Positions 8,175-16,421 of a DNA stretch of 64,000 bases are shown piece after piece. Within the stretch, counting starts at the first letter, position 1. Every line of letters begins with the position of its first letter. The notes beneath the pieces were generated by a model. It was given only the letters and a program-made list of their open reading frames with translations. It was not told where the DNA came from and searched no databases. This stretch comes from Halopseudomonas sp002296055. GTDB taxonomy: Bacteria; Pseudomonadota; Gammaproteobacteria; Pseudomonadales; Pseudomonadaceae. The position numbers and the translations under genes are program-made. The stretch lies in NCBI RefSeq assembly GCF_050876985.1, contig NZ_JBPAPP010000001.1; one strand, given 5' to 3'.

Positions 8175-8834
8175 ATGCCCACCATCAAGGAACTGGTCAG
8201 CGATGTTATGGCAGCCCCCATTGGCGAACTGATCGCCGCGGTCGGCCAGGGCGTCGCCGATGCCCAACAAGCACTGGACCGTGGCTCGCTGGCGCAGATA
8301 CTGGAAATCTACAGCCACGCCGACAGCGAAGAGCTGAAATTACTGCAGCAAATCGGCTATCAACCCACCTTTTACGCCCTGCCGGAAACCACTGGAGAGA
8401 TACAGGTCGCCCTCAGCCTCAGCGGACAGCAAACCCCGGCAGCCACTCCAGCGCCAAAGCCGTTGAAAACCGTCTCGCTGGCCAGCCACCTGCGCACCAG
8501 CCTGCCGACCGCCCGCGTGTACGCCGCCCCGCTCAACGCCGACCTGACCAACCGCTATGGCTTTCAGGCCAATGCCGCGGCCAAGATTCAGTTCAAGATC
8601 GTACCCATCCCGGCACCGGGCCAGGCCAGCGATATTCGTGTCGCCCCCAACCTGACCGGCATGCAGCTGGCGGCGGCCGAGCAGCTCAGCGCCCAGCTGG
8701 ATATCGGCCTGGAGGTCGTCGACAAGCAGGGCAAGCCGGTATCTGACCCTGCGCCGACTGGCAAGATCAGCGCTCAGCAGCCAGAGGCAGGTGAGATCAT
8801 GCTGGCCGGTGCGCTGATTCAGGTCGAGCTGTAG
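8175..8834 (+). CDS. Three-block protein with C-terminal PASTA-like domain, last gene of the cluster
   Basis: 219 residues. Block 1 lies at about 14-37 (core 'GELIAAVGQGVADAQQALDR'), block 2 at about 53-68 (core 'QQIGYQPTFYALPET') and block 3 at about 112-140 (core 'NRYGFQANAAAKIQFKIVPI' followed by PAPG). Residues about 152-219 form a PASTA-like unit: 'RVAPNLTGMQLAAAEQLSAQ', 'LDIGLEVVD', 'ISAQQPEAGEIMLAGALIQV'. It therefore links the three-block family to the PASTA module of the preceding protein in one chain. SD AAGGA precedes the ATG. A strong terminator lies 18 bp after the stop. No export signal; function unknown. Confidence 0.8.
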   Translation: MPTIKELVSDVMAAPIGELIAAVGQGVADAQQALDRGSLAQILEIYSHADSEELKLLQQIGYQPTFYALPETTGEIQVALSLSGQQTPAATPAPKPLKTVSLASHLRTSLPTARVYAAPLNADLTNRYGFQANAAAKIQFKIVPIPAPGQASDIRVAPNLTGMQLAAAEQLSAQLDIGLEVVDKQGKPVSDPAPTGKISAQQPEAGEIMLAGALIQVEL

Positions 8835-8852
8835 CCTGCCAGGCGCGCACAA

Positions 8853-8880
8853 AAAACCCGCTCGTTCCCGAGCGGGTTTT
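8853..8880. terminator. Bidirectional rho-independent terminator
   Basis: Perfect 12-bp stem (AAAACCCGCTCG / CGAGCGGGTTTT) with a TTCC loop, A tract on one side and T tract on the other. It separates the unknown cluster (plus) from the convergent alcohol dehydrogenase gene (minus) and can serve both. Confidence 0.9.
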
Positions 8881-8932
8881 TAGCACCTCACGGCCGGGCC
8901 AGTGCCCGCCCGGTCGACTTAGCGCACGGTTA

Positions 8933-10087
8933 TTACAGCTCGCCGCGCAAGGCCTTGAGGAAGATCGCCTGATACTGCGCGGCGTCATAACGCTGGGGGT
9001 TGGTCTTGCCGGCGACGTCCTTGGCCGACATGGCACCGATGGTCTCGGCTTGGGCGTCATCGATGTTGATGTCCGCCAGGGTGTGCGGAATGCCCAGCTC
9101 GGCGCGCAGATCCAGAATCCAGTCCAGCATGCCATCGAAGTTCTGCTTGGGCAGGTCGAGGTAACGAGCAGCGCGCGCCATTTCCTCTTCAATCACCGGG
9201 CGGTTGGCCTGCAGCATGTACGGCATGACAATCGCGTTCAGCAGACCGTGGTGCGCGTCGTAAACGGCGCCCAGGCTGTGGGATACCGCGTGAATACCAC
9301 CCAGACCACGCTGGAACGCCACCGCGCCCATGCTGGAAGCCACCTGCATCTGCAGACGTGCGTCGATATCGTCGCCCTGCTTGGTGGCGCGTGGCAGGAA
9401 GTCTTTGACCAGGCGCATGCCTTCCAGCGCGATACCCTCAGCCATTGGGTGATAAACCGGGGCGCAGAACGCCTCGACGTTGTGCGCCAGCGCGTCCATA
9501 CCGGTCGCAGCGGTCAGCTTGGCAGGCAGGCCGACGGTCAGCTCGGGGTCCAGGATCACGATGGCAGGCACCATCTTCTGGTGGAAAATAACGCGTTTGA
9601 CGTGGCTTTCATCGTCAGTGATCACCACCGCCTGACCAACTTCGGAGCCGGTACCGGCAGTGGTGGGCACAGCGACTACCGGCAGCATCTTGCTGGCATC
9701 CACGGTGCCGGGGCCCGCTTCCCACAGCGTGCACTCCTGGTGTGCAACCAGGGCAATAGCCTTGGCGGCATCAATGGCAGAACCACCACCAAACGCAATC
9801 ACGCCGTCGTGGTTACCGGCTTTCAGGGCGGCCACACCGTCGGACACGTTGCCACCGGTGGGGTTACCCTTCACCGCGCTGAACAGACCAGCCTGCAGCC
9901 CTGCATCACGGCACAGCTGCAGTGACGCTTCAACCATCGGCAGCGCGGCCAGGCCAGGGTCAGTCACCAGCAGCGGAGACGTCATACCCAACTGGCGGCA
10001 GGCTTTGGGCAACTCACTGATACGACCTGCCCCCACGCGCACGGCGGTGGGATAGTGCCAGTTCATGCTGTAGGACTTGATCTCCAT
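8933..10087 (-). CDS. Iron-containing (group III) alcohol dehydrogenase
   Basis: 384 residues from the ATG at 10087 (GGAGAT precedes it); an upstream in-frame start would add 18 unsupported residues. It is an NAD-dependent iron-activated alcohol dehydrogenase oxidising primary alcohols or diols. The nucleotide-binding loop 'GGGSAIDAAKAIAL' is at about 95-108, 'TTAGTGSEV' follows at about 141-149, and the metal-site region 'GMDALAHNVEAF' plus 'GIHAVSHSLGAVYDAHHG' carries the expected Asp and His ligands. The length is normal for the family. It stands alone between the cluster terminator and the cytochrome c551 gene, divergent from the latter. Relatives in Pseudomonas include ErcA and YiaY-like enzymes; which one this is cannot be told from sequence alone, so no symbol is given. 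Confidence 0.9.
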   Translation of the reverse strand: MEIKSYSMNWHYPTAVRVGAGRISELPKACRQLGMTSPLLVTDPGLAALPMVEASLQLCRDAGLQAGLFSAVKGNPTGGNVSDGVAALKAGNHDGVIAFGGGSAIDAAKAIALVAHQECTLWEAGPGTVDASKMLPVVAVPTTAGTGSEVGQAVVITDDESHVKRVIFHQKMVPAIVILDPELTVGLPAKLTAATGMDALAHNVEAFCAPVYHPMAEGIALEGMRLVKDFLPRATKQGDDIDARLQMQVASSMGAVAFQRGLGGIHAVSHSLGAVYDAHHGLLNAIVMPYMLQANRPVIEEEMARAARYLDLPKQNFDGMLDWILDLRAELGIPHTLADINIDDAQAETIGAMSAKDVAGKTNPQRYDAAQYQAIFLKALRGEL

Positions 10088-10355
10088 GGTATCTCCGAAT
10101 CTCTCAGGTTTTTGTAGGTGCAGGCGCATTGAGGCCCGCATTCTTGTATGAATCTTCGGCTGCGGGCAGACACAAGATACAAAATGAACTTATGTCCCGC
10201 AATGTACGCATATTTGCGACTTTGGTGCTGACACTCTGCGACAAATGGGCACTTGTCAAAGCGACCCGGCGCGTCCATCTTGACATGAGCACCAGCACGT
10301 TCAAAAAAAGATACAAGCAGGGCCACCTGCAACTCATAGCCGATGAGGAACAACG
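10088..10355. other. Divergent intergenic region, alcohol dehydrogenase / cytochrome c551
   Basis: 268 bp must hold both promoters. A short open frame (10129-10359) crosses it but lacks an SD and overlaps the cytochrome start, so I do not call it. I looked for an ANR/FNR box (TTGAT-N4-ATCAA) expected for a nitrite-respiration cytochrome and found no convincing copy. No clear sigma-54 or sigma-70 pair was recognised by eye. Confidence 0.5.
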
Positions 10356-10667
10356 ATGAAACGCTATACGATCACTGCCCTCAGCGCAGTCGCGCTGCTC
10401 ACTTCTGGCTCCCTGTTCGCCACTGACGGCGAGACCCTGTACAAGACCAAGGCCTGCGTAGCCTGCCATCAGATCGACACCAAGGTAGTCGGTCCTTCCT
10501 ATAAGGAAGTAGCAGCCAAGTATGCCGGGCAAGAAGGCGCCGTGGAAACTGTGGCCGGCCACATCAAGAACGGCGTTTCCGGCATTTGGGGGCCGATTCC
10601 CATGCCCGCCAACCAGGTCACTGACGAAGAAGCCCGTATTCTGGCCGAATGGGTACTCAGCCAGTAA
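10356..10667 (+). CDS. nirM: Cytochrome c551 (NirM-type), periplasmic
   Basis: 103 residues. The N-terminus is a Sec signal peptide (KRY, hydrophobic core, cleavage near SLFA-TDG), leaving a mature protein of about 82 residues as in Pseudomonas cytochrome c551. The haem motif CVACH is at residues 34-38 and the axial Met lies in 'WGPIPMPANQV' at about 76-86; 'AKYAGQEGA' and the ending 'ILAEWVLSQ' also match the family. These proteins shuttle electrons in the periplasm to nitrite reductase or oxidases. No nir genes are visible nearby, so a general electron-carrier role is equally possible. The SD is GAGGAA, and a rho-independent terminator follows the stop. Confidence 0.88.
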   Translation: MKRYTITALSAVALLTSGSLFATDGETLYKTKACVACHQIDTKVVGPSYKEVAAKYAGQEGAVETVAGHIKNGVSGIWGPIPMPANQVTDEEARILAEWVLSQ

Positions 10668-10682
10668 TAACAAAACTCCAAC

Positions 10683-10710
10683 AAAAAACCCGCCGTTTGG
10701 CGGGTTTTTT
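10683..10710. terminator. Bidirectional rho-independent terminator
   Basis: 12-bp perfect stem (AAAAAACCCGCC / GGCGGGTTTTTT) with GTTT loop, between the convergent cytochrome c551 and phoU genes. Confidence 0.9.
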
Positions 10711-10727
10711 GTTGCCTGAAGCGCGCC

Positions 10728-11465
10728 TTACTCGTCGGCAGCGCTATCTTTCTTGACCTCGGCTTCCATGCGCTTGAGACCAATGTGGCGCACGTCGGTC
10801 CCTTTGACCAGGTAAATGACGTGTTCGGCAACGTTGCGTGCATGGTCGCCAACGCGCTCCAGTGACCGCAGCACCCAGAGGATGTTGAGCACCCGACCGA
10901 TAGAGCGCGGATCTTCCATCATGAAGGTGACCATCTCGCGCATGGCGGTCTTGTATTCCTGATCCACCGCCTTGTCTTCGCGCGCTACCGAGAACGCCTG
11001 TTCGGTATCCATGCGGGCGAAAGCGTCCAGCGCCTCCTGCACCATACGGCGCACGTGGTGACCGATATGGCGGCATTCGACATAGCCACGCGGGGCCTGA
11101 CCTTCCTCGACCAGATCGAGCGCACGCTTGGCGATCTTTGAGGCCTCGTCACCGATGCGCTCCAGGTCTACGATGATCTTGCTGATGCTTACCACCAGGC
11201 GCAAATCACTGGCCGCCGGCTGGCGACGGGCGAGAATGCGCAGGCATTCCTGATCGATGTCCAGCTCCATCTGGTTGATGGCGTCATCCTTGTCGCGCAC
11301 TTGCTGCGCCAGCTTGGCATCGCCCTCGATCAGGGCAACGATGGCGTCATTGATCTGTTTCTCGACCAGACCGCCCATCTCCAGCAACTGGGTGCGAATT
11401 TCCTCGAGTTCATCGTTGAACTGCTGGGAAATGTGCTGATTGAACAATTCTTTATCTGAGGGCAT
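10728..11465 (-). CDS. phoU: Phosphate-specific transport system accessory protein PhoU
   Basis: 245 residues, the normal PhoU length. PhoU is the cytoplasmic negative regulator linking the Pst transporter to the PhoR sensor kinase and tunes phosphate uptake. The sequence opens 'HISQQFNDELEEIRTQLLEM' and shows the two three-helix PhoU repeats with their metal-binding E/D-rich signatures ('DLERIGDEASKIAKRA' at about 99-114 and 'LERVGDHARNVAEHVIYL' near 201-218). It is last in pstS-pstC-pstA-pstB-phoU and starts 17 bp after pstB, as usual in this group. Confidence 0.97.
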   Translation of the reverse strand: MPSDKELFNQHISQQFNDELEEIRTQLLEMGGLVEKQINDAIVALIEGDAKLAQQVRDKDDAINQMELDIDQECLRILARRQPAASDLRLVVSISKIIVDLERIGDEASKIAKRALDLVEEGQAPRGYVECRHIGHHVRRMVQEALDAFARMDTEQAFSVAREDKAVDQEYKTAMREMVTFMMEDPRSIGRVLNILWVLRSLERVGDHARNVAEHVIYLVKGTDVRHIGLKRMEAEVKKDSAADE

Positions 11466-11482
11466 GGCGCAGCGCTCCCGGG

Positions 11483-12316
11483 TTAACCGTAACGGCCGGT
11501 GATGTAGTCTTCCGTCTGTTTCTTAGACGGGTTGGTGAACAGCGTGTTGGTGTCACCAAACTCGATCAGCTCACCCATGTACATGAAGGCAGTGTAGTCC
11601 GACACGCGGGCTGCCTGCTGCATGTTGTGGGTCACGATGACGATGGTGAACTTGGATTTCAGTTCGTTGATCAGCTCTTCGATCTTCAGCGTGGAGATCG
11701 GGTCCAGTGCCGACGCTGGCTCGTCGAGCAGCAGCACTTCCGGCTCCACCGCGATGGTGCGGGCAATACACAGACGCTGTTGCTGACCACCGGACATGCC
11801 CAGTGCCGACTCGTTCAGGCGGTCCTTGACCTCATCCCACAGTGCCGCGCCCTTGAGCGCCCACTCGACCACTTCATCCAGCGTGCGCTTGTTGTTGACG
11901 CCCTGAATGCGCAGTCCGTAGGCCACGTTCTCGTAGATCGACTTGGGGAACGGGTTGGGCTTCTGGAACACCATGCCAACGCGGCGACGCAGCTCGGTTA
12001 CGTTGACGTCCTTGCCGTAGATGTCCTTGCCGTCGAGCAGAATCTGACCGTCAACGCGACAGCTGTCGACCAGGTCGTTCATCCGGTTGAAGCAGCGCAG
12101 CAGGGTGGACTTGCCACAGCCGCTGGGGCCGATAAACGCGGTCACGCGGTTGCGCGGAATCTTGATGCTGACGTCGTGCAGCGCCTGCTTGGTGTCGTAG
12201 AACAGCGAGAGGCCAGGAACCTCCAGCGCGATGGACTCCTTGTCCATGTTCAGCTCCTGCTGGGAGCGGCCCAGGGCGCTCATATCCATTGCATGGGTCT
12301 TGGTCGTATTAGACAT
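11483..12316 (-). CDS. pstB: Phosphate ABC transporter ATP-binding protein PstB
   Basis: 277 residues. Cytoplasmic ATPase of the high-affinity phosphate importer. Walker A 'GPSGCGKSTLLRCFNRMND' is at about 63-81, the ABC signature 'LGMSGGQQQRLCIARTIA' near 171-188 and Walker B 'VLLLDEPASALDP' near 193-205, followed by the H-loop 'IVIVTHNMQQAARVSD'. The N-terminal extension of about 25 residues before 'IALEVPGLSLFY' is longer than in E. coli PstB but common in Pseudomonas relatives. It is 27 bp downstream of pstA and 17 bp upstream of phoU. Confidence 0.97.
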   Translation of the reverse strand: MSNTTKTHAMDMSALGRSQQELNMDKESIALEVPGLSLFYDTKQALHDVSIKIPRNRVTAFIGPSGCGKSTLLRCFNRMNDLVDSCRVDGQILLDGKDIYGKDVNVTELRRRVGMVFQKPNPFPKSIYENVAYGLRIQGVNNKRTLDEVVEWALKGAALWDEVKDRLNESALGMSGGQQQRLCIARTIAVEPEVLLLDEPASALDPISTLKIEELINELKSKFTIVIVTHNMQQAARVSDYTAFMYMGELIEFGDTNTLFTNPSKKQTEDYITGRYG

Positions 12317-12343
12317 AGTCGTGCGTCCGCCTAGAAAGGGTTA

Positions 12344-14014
12344 TCAGTTTTCCAGTGCCTTGTACTTTTCGCGCAGGTGGTTACGGATGGAGACCGCTGC
12401 AAAGTTCAGCGCAGCGATAACACCCACCAGCAACAGCGCGGTGGCGTACACCAGCGGCCTGGCCGCTTCGACGTTGGGGCTCTGGAAGCCGACGTCATAG
12501 ATGTGGAAGCCCAGGTGCATAAACTTCTGGTCCAGGTGCAGATAGGGGTAGTTACCATTGACCGGCAGGCTCGGTGCCAGCTTGACCACACCGACCAGCA
12601 TCAGCGGCGCCACCTCACCGGCGGCGCGGGCCACGGCGAGAATCAGGCCGGTCATCATAGCCGGGCTGGACATCGGCAGAATCACCTTCCACAGGGTTTC
12701 CGACTTGGTTGCGCCGAGGGCCAACGAGCCTTCACGCAGCGAGCGCGGAATCCGAGTCAGGCCTTCTTCGGTCGCCACAATCACCACCGGCACGGTCAGC
12801 AGCGCCAGGGTCAACGAGGCCCACAGCAGACCGCCGGTACCCAGCGTCGGCGCCGGCAGCGCCTCGGGGAAGAACAGCTGATCGATGTTGCCGCCCAGCA
12901 AGTAGATGAAGAAGCCCAGACCAAACACACCGTAGACGATTGAAGGCACGCCGGCGAGATTGTTCACGGCAATGCGGATGGTGCGGGTCACCACACCCTG
13001 CGTCGCGTATTCGCGCAGGTAAACCGCCGCCAGCACGCCGAAGGGCGTCACGATGATCGACATCAGCAGTACCATCATTACGGTACCGAAGATCGCCGGG
13101 AACACCCCACCCTCGGTGTTGGCTTCACGCGGCTCGTCGCTGACAAATTCCCACAGTTTGCTGAAGTAATGACCAATCTTGGCGCCGGTACCCATGGCGT
13201 TGGGCTGGAACACCCGCACGATCTTGCTCAGGTTGACCTCAACCTCGCGGCCATCCATGGAGCGAAAACGCACGCTGTCGCGGTTGAACTCCTGATACAG
13301 GCCCACCAACTGCGCTTCCAGCTCGGCGTACAGGTCGTTCTGAATCTTGCGCTCAGCCGCCAGCTCAGCCTCCGTCTCCGGGGTCAGGGCGTTGTCCAAC
13401 TCAAGACCACGCTCGCGCAGACGAATGCGCTCCAGCTCGGCGTTGATCTTGCCGATGGCACCGGTTTCCAGCGCGTGAATGTCGCTGTAGATCTCCAGCG
13501 CGCGGTCCACGGCAGGCTGCAGCGCGGTCCAGGCCTCATTGCCTTCGGCAATCACCTCTCCGTTCTGTTTGACCTGCTGGATGTAGCCGTAGAAGTTGCC
13601 CCACTCACGGCGCTCAACGACTACGATCTCTTCAGGAAAACGCTCGTTTTCCAGCCAATCGGCGACAATCCAACGGAAGTCTGCGCCGTTCAGGTCACGG
13701 TTGCCCACCTTGAGCAGCTCGCGGTCCATGAATTCGCTCTGCTCCGGGTCCACCGGCAGGCCAGCGCCCTGCAGACGCTCAGTCGGCACCTGCTCGCGGG
13801 TAGTCACCTCACCGATCAGCGTGATACTCGGCTGCCCAGGGATGGTGTACTCGGCTTCCATGACATCGGAAGGCCAGAAGTGGCTCAGGCCGCGCACGGC
13901 AATCATCGCCAGCAAGCCGAGCGTCATGATCACGGCAATCGCGACCGCGCCGCCGTTCATCCAGATCCAGGGGGTGCCGGATTTGAACCAGGTTGTGAAG
14001 TTGCCTTGTTTCAC
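12344..14014 (-). CDS. pstA: Phosphate ABC transporter permease PstA with large periplasmic domain
   Basis: 556 residues, about twice the length of E. coli PstA. A first transmembrane helix (about 19-42) is followed by roughly 250 residues of mainly hydrophilic sequence (about 45-290) with a helical, Glu/Arg-rich centre, and then the canonical permease core starting near 'VFPAIFGTVMMVLLMSIIV' (about 308) with the 'PFGVLAAVYL' motif and the EAA loop 'EGSLALGATKSETLWKVILP' (about 433-452). It forms the inner-membrane channel with PstC. The insert is typical of the extended Pseudomonas-type PstA; its role is unknown. It starts 17 bp after pstC. Confidence 0.95.
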   Translation of the reverse strand: MKQGNFTTWFKSGTPWIWMNGGAVAIAVIMTLGLLAMIAVRGLSHFWPSDVMEAEYTIPGQPSITLIGEVTTREQVPTERLQGAGLPVDPEQSEFMDRELLKVGNRDLNGADFRWIVADWLENERFPEEIVVVERREWGNFYGYIQQVKQNGEVIAEGNEAWTALQPAVDRALEIYSDIHALETGAIGKINAELERIRLRERGLELDNALTPETEAELAAERKIQNDLYAELEAQLVGLYQEFNRDSVRFRSMDGREVEVNLSKIVRVFQPNAMGTGAKIGHYFSKLWEFVSDEPREANTEGGVFPAIFGTVMMVLLMSIIVTPFGVLAAVYLREYATQGVVTRTIRIAVNNLAGVPSIVYGVFGLGFFIYLLGGNIDQLFFPEALPAPTLGTGGLLWASLTLALLTVPVVIVATEEGLTRIPRSLREGSLALGATKSETLWKVILPMSSPAMMTGLILAVARAAGEVAPLMLVGVVKLAPSLPVNGNYPYLHLDQKFMHLGFHIYDVGFQSPNVEAARPLVYATALLLVGVIAALNFAAVSIRNHLREKYKALEN

Positions 14015-14031
14015 TGTCTTGATTCCCCTGC

Positions 14032-16308
14032 TCAGAGTGACGCGTATTTCTTGCGCAGACGCTGACGGATCAGTTCTGCGGCCGTGTTCATCAGGAAGGT
14101 GAAGCTCAGCAGCACCAACGCAGCGAGGAACAACAGTCGGTAATGGGTACTGCCCACCTCGGATTCCGGCATCTCGACGGCGATGTTGGCCGACAGGGTG
14201 CGCATACCCTCAAAGATGTTCCAGTCCATGATCGGCGTATTGCCGGTGGCCATCAGCACGATCATGGTTTCACCCACGGCGCGGCCCATACCAATCATGA
14301 CGGCCGAGAAGATGCCCGGGCTGGCGGTCAGGATGACCACGCGGCTGAGGGTTTGCCAGGGCGATGCGCCGAGTGCCAGCGAGCCCTGGGTCAGGTGACG
14401 CGGCACACTGAAGACGGCGTCCTCGGCAATCGAGAAGATGGTCGGGATCACCGCAAAGCCCATCGCCAAGCCAACCACCAGTGAGTTGCGCTGGTCGAAG
14501 TTGATGCCCAGGTCGCGGGTCAGGAACACGCGCATGTCACCACCGAAGAACCAGGCCTCTACATACACACTCATCTCGAAGCACACCCAGCCCAGCACAA
14601 TCAGCACCGGCACCAACAGCGCAGCTTCCCATCCATCCGGTACCGTCTGGCGCACCTTGGCCGGCGCACGGCTCCAGCCGTAGGCGACTGCAATAAACAC
14701 GATGGGGGTGAGAATCAGCAGCGAGACGATGCCCGGCAGGTTGTCCTCCAGCAGCGGCGCCAGCCAGAGACCGGCCAGAAAGCCGAGAATCACCGTTGGC
14801 AGCGCTTCCATCAGCTCGATCACCGGCTTGACCTTACGGCGCATCGCCGGGGCCATGAAGTACGCGGTGTAGACAGCGGCAGCGATGGCAATCGGGGTGG
14901 CCAGCAGCATCGCGTAGAAGGCGGCCTTCAGGGTACCGAAGGTCAGCGGCGCCAGGCTCAGCTTGGGTTCAAACTCGGAGGTAGCCGAGGTGGACTGCCA
15001 AACGTAGTCGGGCTCAGGATAGCTCTCGTACCAGACCTTGCCCCACAGTGAACTCCAGGACACCTCAGGATGTTCGTTGTGCACATCCCAATAGCTCAGT
15101 TGGCCATTATCGTGCTCGACCAGCAGGTGGTCAGCGCGCGGGCCGATGGCAAAGGCCTGTACCTGCTCGCCACCGAGCGGTTCGACCAGCAGGTTGTTGT
15201 GGGCGGTCGAGTTGTAGACGCCCAGCTGCCCCTCGGCATCCAGACTGAGAAATACCTTGCGACGTTCTTCCGGCTGAACGAGGGCAATGGCACTGCCCTG
15301 CTGCTGGTCAAAATCACGTACCCGGGTCAGCTGCGGGTTGCCATTGCCGCGCACCATAAACCACTGGGCCAGACCACCGCTGCTGTCGCCGACAATCAGC
15401 GAGATACCGCCCAGCATCAGATTGGCCGAGGTAACCGACTTGCCGTTGCCATCCAGCACGCGGTAGCGGCCGTTCAGCTCGCCGCCCTTGCGCAGCGCCA
15501 GCACATCCACGTGCTGGTCGCCGTTAACAACGTACATCCACTGACGCAGCGGATCGATCAAAATCTGCCGCACCTCGCCCGCCGAGGCTTCCAGATCCAG
15601 AGCGCGCTCGTTGCGGGTCTCTGCGCCGGTCATCATGTTGCGGGTTACGCTGATGTTGATGCCGACCAACTCACGACCTGCGGAGGCCGCCAGCACCAGG
15701 CCGCTGCTGTCACCGCTCATGGCCACCTGGGTCAGCGCGCGACCCTGTTCATCCAGGGTGATCGGCTCTTCGCCGTAGGGGAACACCAGGCTCGGGGTGA
15801 TCAAACGCACATCATTGGGGTAAGTCACCTTGTAGTTGTGCTGGGCAATCAGCACCTGGCCATTGCTCAGGCCCACCACAAAGCGACGGGAATTAGGGGT
15901 TTCGACGCTGAAGCTGGTCACTTCCACGCCAGCCGGAATCGGCAGTTGCTGCTGCAGAACCGGTTGCCCGTCCTGCGCCTTGAAGAAACTCACCTGACCA
16001 CTGCGGGCCACACGAATAGCGACCTCGCCCTGCTCTTCCATCGCCAGCATCAACGGCGGGTCGTTGGCCTGCACCCAGCTCACACTGTAGCGCTCCTGCT
16101 CCTCGATCTCGGCACCACCAAACAGCGGCAGCACTTCGTACAGCAGGTAAAGGAAGATCAACAGAACGGCCACAATGACGCCCAGACCGCCCACCGCAAC
16201 ATACCAGCGGGTGAGGTGGTCCTTGAAATGACGCGCCGCCCGGTGGCGTTGCATCGCTGGCGTATTGAAGTCCACGCGAGAGGTTTTGGGTGGGGATTGA
16301 GTAGTCAT
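14032..16308 (-). CDS. pstC: Phosphate ABC transporter permease PstC with large periplasmic domain
   Basis: 758 residues from the ATG at 16308, which has AGGG 8 nt upstream; a GTG nine bases earlier is possible. Residues about 40-63 are the first membrane helix. Residues about 65-440 form a large extracytoplasmic domain with repeated beta motifs (such as 'GQVSFFKAQDGQPVLQQQLP' and 'LVEHDNGQLSYWDV') that look like a WD40/beta-propeller. The C-terminal half is the permease core, with the EAA loop 'TQGSLALGASPWQTLSRVVI' and the ending 'RLRKKYASL'. Normal PstC is about 320 residues, so this is the extended form paired with the extended PstA downstream. A hairpin with a T tract lies between pstS and this gene. 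Confidence 0.94.
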   Translation of the reverse strand: MTTQSPPKTSRVDFNTPAMQRHRAARHFKDHLTRWYVAVGGLGVIVAVLLIFLYLLYEVLPLFGGAEIEEQERYSVSWVQANDPPLMLAMEEQGEVAIRVARSGQVSFFKAQDGQPVLQQQLPIPAGVEVTSFSVETPNSRRFVVGLSNGQVLIAQHNYKVTYPNDVRLITPSLVFPYGEEPITLDEQGRALTQVAMSGDSSGLVLAASAGRELVGINISVTRNMMTGAETRNERALDLEASAGEVRQILIDPLRQWMYVVNGDQHVDVLALRKGGELNGRYRVLDGNGKSVTSANLMLGGISLIVGDSSGGLAQWFMVRGNGNPQLTRVRDFDQQQGSAIALVQPEERRKVFLSLDAEGQLGVYNSTAHNNLLVEPLGGEQVQAFAIGPRADHLLVEHDNGQLSYWDVHNEHPEVSWSSLWGKVWYESYPEPDYVWQSTSATSEFEPKLSLAPLTFGTLKAAFYAMLLATPIAIAAAVYTAYFMAPAMRRKVKPVIELMEALPTVILGFLAGLWLAPLLEDNLPGIVSLLILTPIVFIAVAYGWSRAPAKVRQTVPDGWEAALLVPVLIVLGWVCFEMSVYVEAWFFGGDMRVFLTRDLGINFDQRNSLVVGLAMGFAVIPTIFSIAEDAVFSVPRHLTQGSLALGASPWQTLSRVVILTASPGIFSAVMIGMGRAVGETMIVLMATGNTPIMDWNIFEGMRTLSANIAVEMPESEVGSTHYRLLFLAALVLLSFTFLMNTAAELIRQRLRKKYASL

Positions 16309-16361
16309 GGCGCACACCCTACAGGGTCAATATGACGGATTGGTTACAGCCAGGTGACGGC

Positions 16362-16395
16362 AAAAAAGGGGCGTGTCGTCGACACACCCCTTTTT
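16362..16395 (-). terminator. Hairpin terminator/attenuator between pstS and pstC
   Basis: In the minus-strand RNA a 15-bp stem (GGGGUGUGUC pairing GACACGCCCC, one G-U wobble, extended by an A/U stack) is followed by five or more U residues. It lies after the pstS stop and before pstC, so it should reduce pstCAB-phoU mRNA relative to pstS. Confidence 0.8.
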
Positions 16396-16421
16396 CTGGC
16401 ATCCATGCCGAAAGCTGCTGC

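Noticed and set aside
131..8834. Phage tail, T6SS or contractile injection cluster
   Set aside because: No sheath, tube, baseplate, spike (VgrG/PAAR) or AAA+ ATPase genes are recognisable; the OmpA and PASTA domains alone do not support it.
10088..10355. ANR/FNR box for the NirM-type cytochrome
   Set aside because: Only weak TTGAC/TTGTCAA fragments are visible; no TTGAT-N4-ATCAA arrangement.
10129..10359. Short plus-strand frame (76 codons) before cytochrome c551
   Set aside because: No SD, no similarity I recognise, and it occupies the promoter region of two divergent genes.
15070..16335. Long open frame (421 codons) on the plus strand opposite pstC
   Set aside because: Antisense shadow of a well-supported pstC. 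The translation is His/Gln-rich with no domain, as expected from GC-rich codon bias on the other strand.
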